A DNA stretch of 12,485 nt from Bacteriovoracaceae bacterium UBA7317 (GTDB taxonomy: Bacteria; Bdellovibrionota; Bacteriovoracia; Bacteriovoracales; Bacteriovoracaceae): contig DKQD01000139.1 of NCBI GenBank assembly GCA_002474345.1, forward strand, positions 1 through 12,485. The letters run 5' to 3'. How positions within the stretch are numbered: the first letter of the stretch is position 1; each line of letters opens with the position of its first letter. The position numbers and the translations under genes are program-made. Below the pieces are notes generated by a model. It worked only from the letters and a program-made list of their open reading frames with translations, had not been told where the DNA came from and ran no database searches. Of the stretch, positions 12,372-12,485 are shown in pieces.

Positions 12372-12485
12372 CTAAAAAAAGTTAAAAAAATAAAAACTTC
12401 TTTTGAATCTATGAAACTCAACAAATAGTGTGAGTCCTAAAAGGAAAAAAGATAGAGTTGCATACAAAACAGCGTTTTTATAACT
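12372..12485 (-). CDS. C-terminal 37 codons of a probable membrane protein (5' end outside window)
   Basis: On the minus strand the frame is open from the right edge to TAG at 12374-12372. The 37 residues start SYKNAVLYATLSFFLLGLTL, form one clear membrane-spanning helix and end in a Lys/Arg-containing, Phe-rich tail, as expected at the cytoplasmic end of an inner-membrane protein. Another frame is open only for about 15 codons and the third stops at once. The stretch is short and the DNA AT-rich, so it could be chance; no family can be named. It is upstream of and in the same direction as the receiver gene, 129 nt away. Apart from the dyad at 12256-12302, I see nothing else in the gap between them. 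Confidence 0.4.
   Translation of the reverse strand, partial: SYKNAVLYATLSFFLLGLTLFVEFHRFKRSFYFFNFF

Overview
The window is AT-rich (I estimate the mid-to-high 30s % GC by eye), gene-dense and chromosomal in character. It has no rRNA, tRNA, CRISPR array, transposase or phage gene that I can see. Low GC, many exported or lipid-active proteins, and signalling proteins with atypical receiver and kinase domains suggest a predatory or free-living member of the Bdellovibrionota (Bacteriovorax/Peredibacter type). This is an inference from gene style; no phylogenetic marker is present.

Layout. Positions 2-1265 (+) hold the 3' end of a retinol-saturase/phytoene-desaturase-like FAD oxidoreductase and a monoglyceride-lipase-type alpha/beta hydrolase, probably one operon. 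Convergent to it, and overlapping by 4 nt, is a soluble receiver plus HATPase signalling protein (1262-2803, -) whose expected phospho-acceptor His appears replaced. An exported START-domain protein (2986-3633, -) is divergent from a membrane-anchored BEM46-type hydrolase (3727-4506, +). A DUF952 protein follows on the minus strand (4550-4912).

Positions 5179-9635 (+) are a compact molybdenum cofactor operon: moeA, moaA, moaC, a mobA with a P-loop-less MobB-like N-terminal domain, moaD and moaE. The genes abut or overlap by 4 nt. It covers GTP to cyclic pyranopterin monophosphate (MoaA, MoaC), dithiolene formation (MoaD, MoaE), molybdate insertion (MoeA) and guanylylation (MobA). moeB and mogA/moaB are not in the cluster.

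Positions 9641-12485 (all -) hold an exported protein of an uncharacterised family, a probable lipoprotein of the NAPE-PLD-like metallo-beta-lactamase family, a degenerate single-domain receiver that seems to start at ATT, and the last 37 codons of a likely membrane protein.

The regulatory layer is the most interesting part. Three genes (3727, 10666, 11771) have a -10-like hexamer ending exactly 6 nt before ATG and no usable Shine-Dalgarno sequence, which points to leaderless mRNAs. Two minus-strand genes (2803 and 11771) have a long inverted repeat whose proximal arm ends exactly at the start codon. The receiver gene has an 11-bp dyad flanking its TATAAT. These could hide translation starts on read-through transcripts or act as operators. 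None has been tested.
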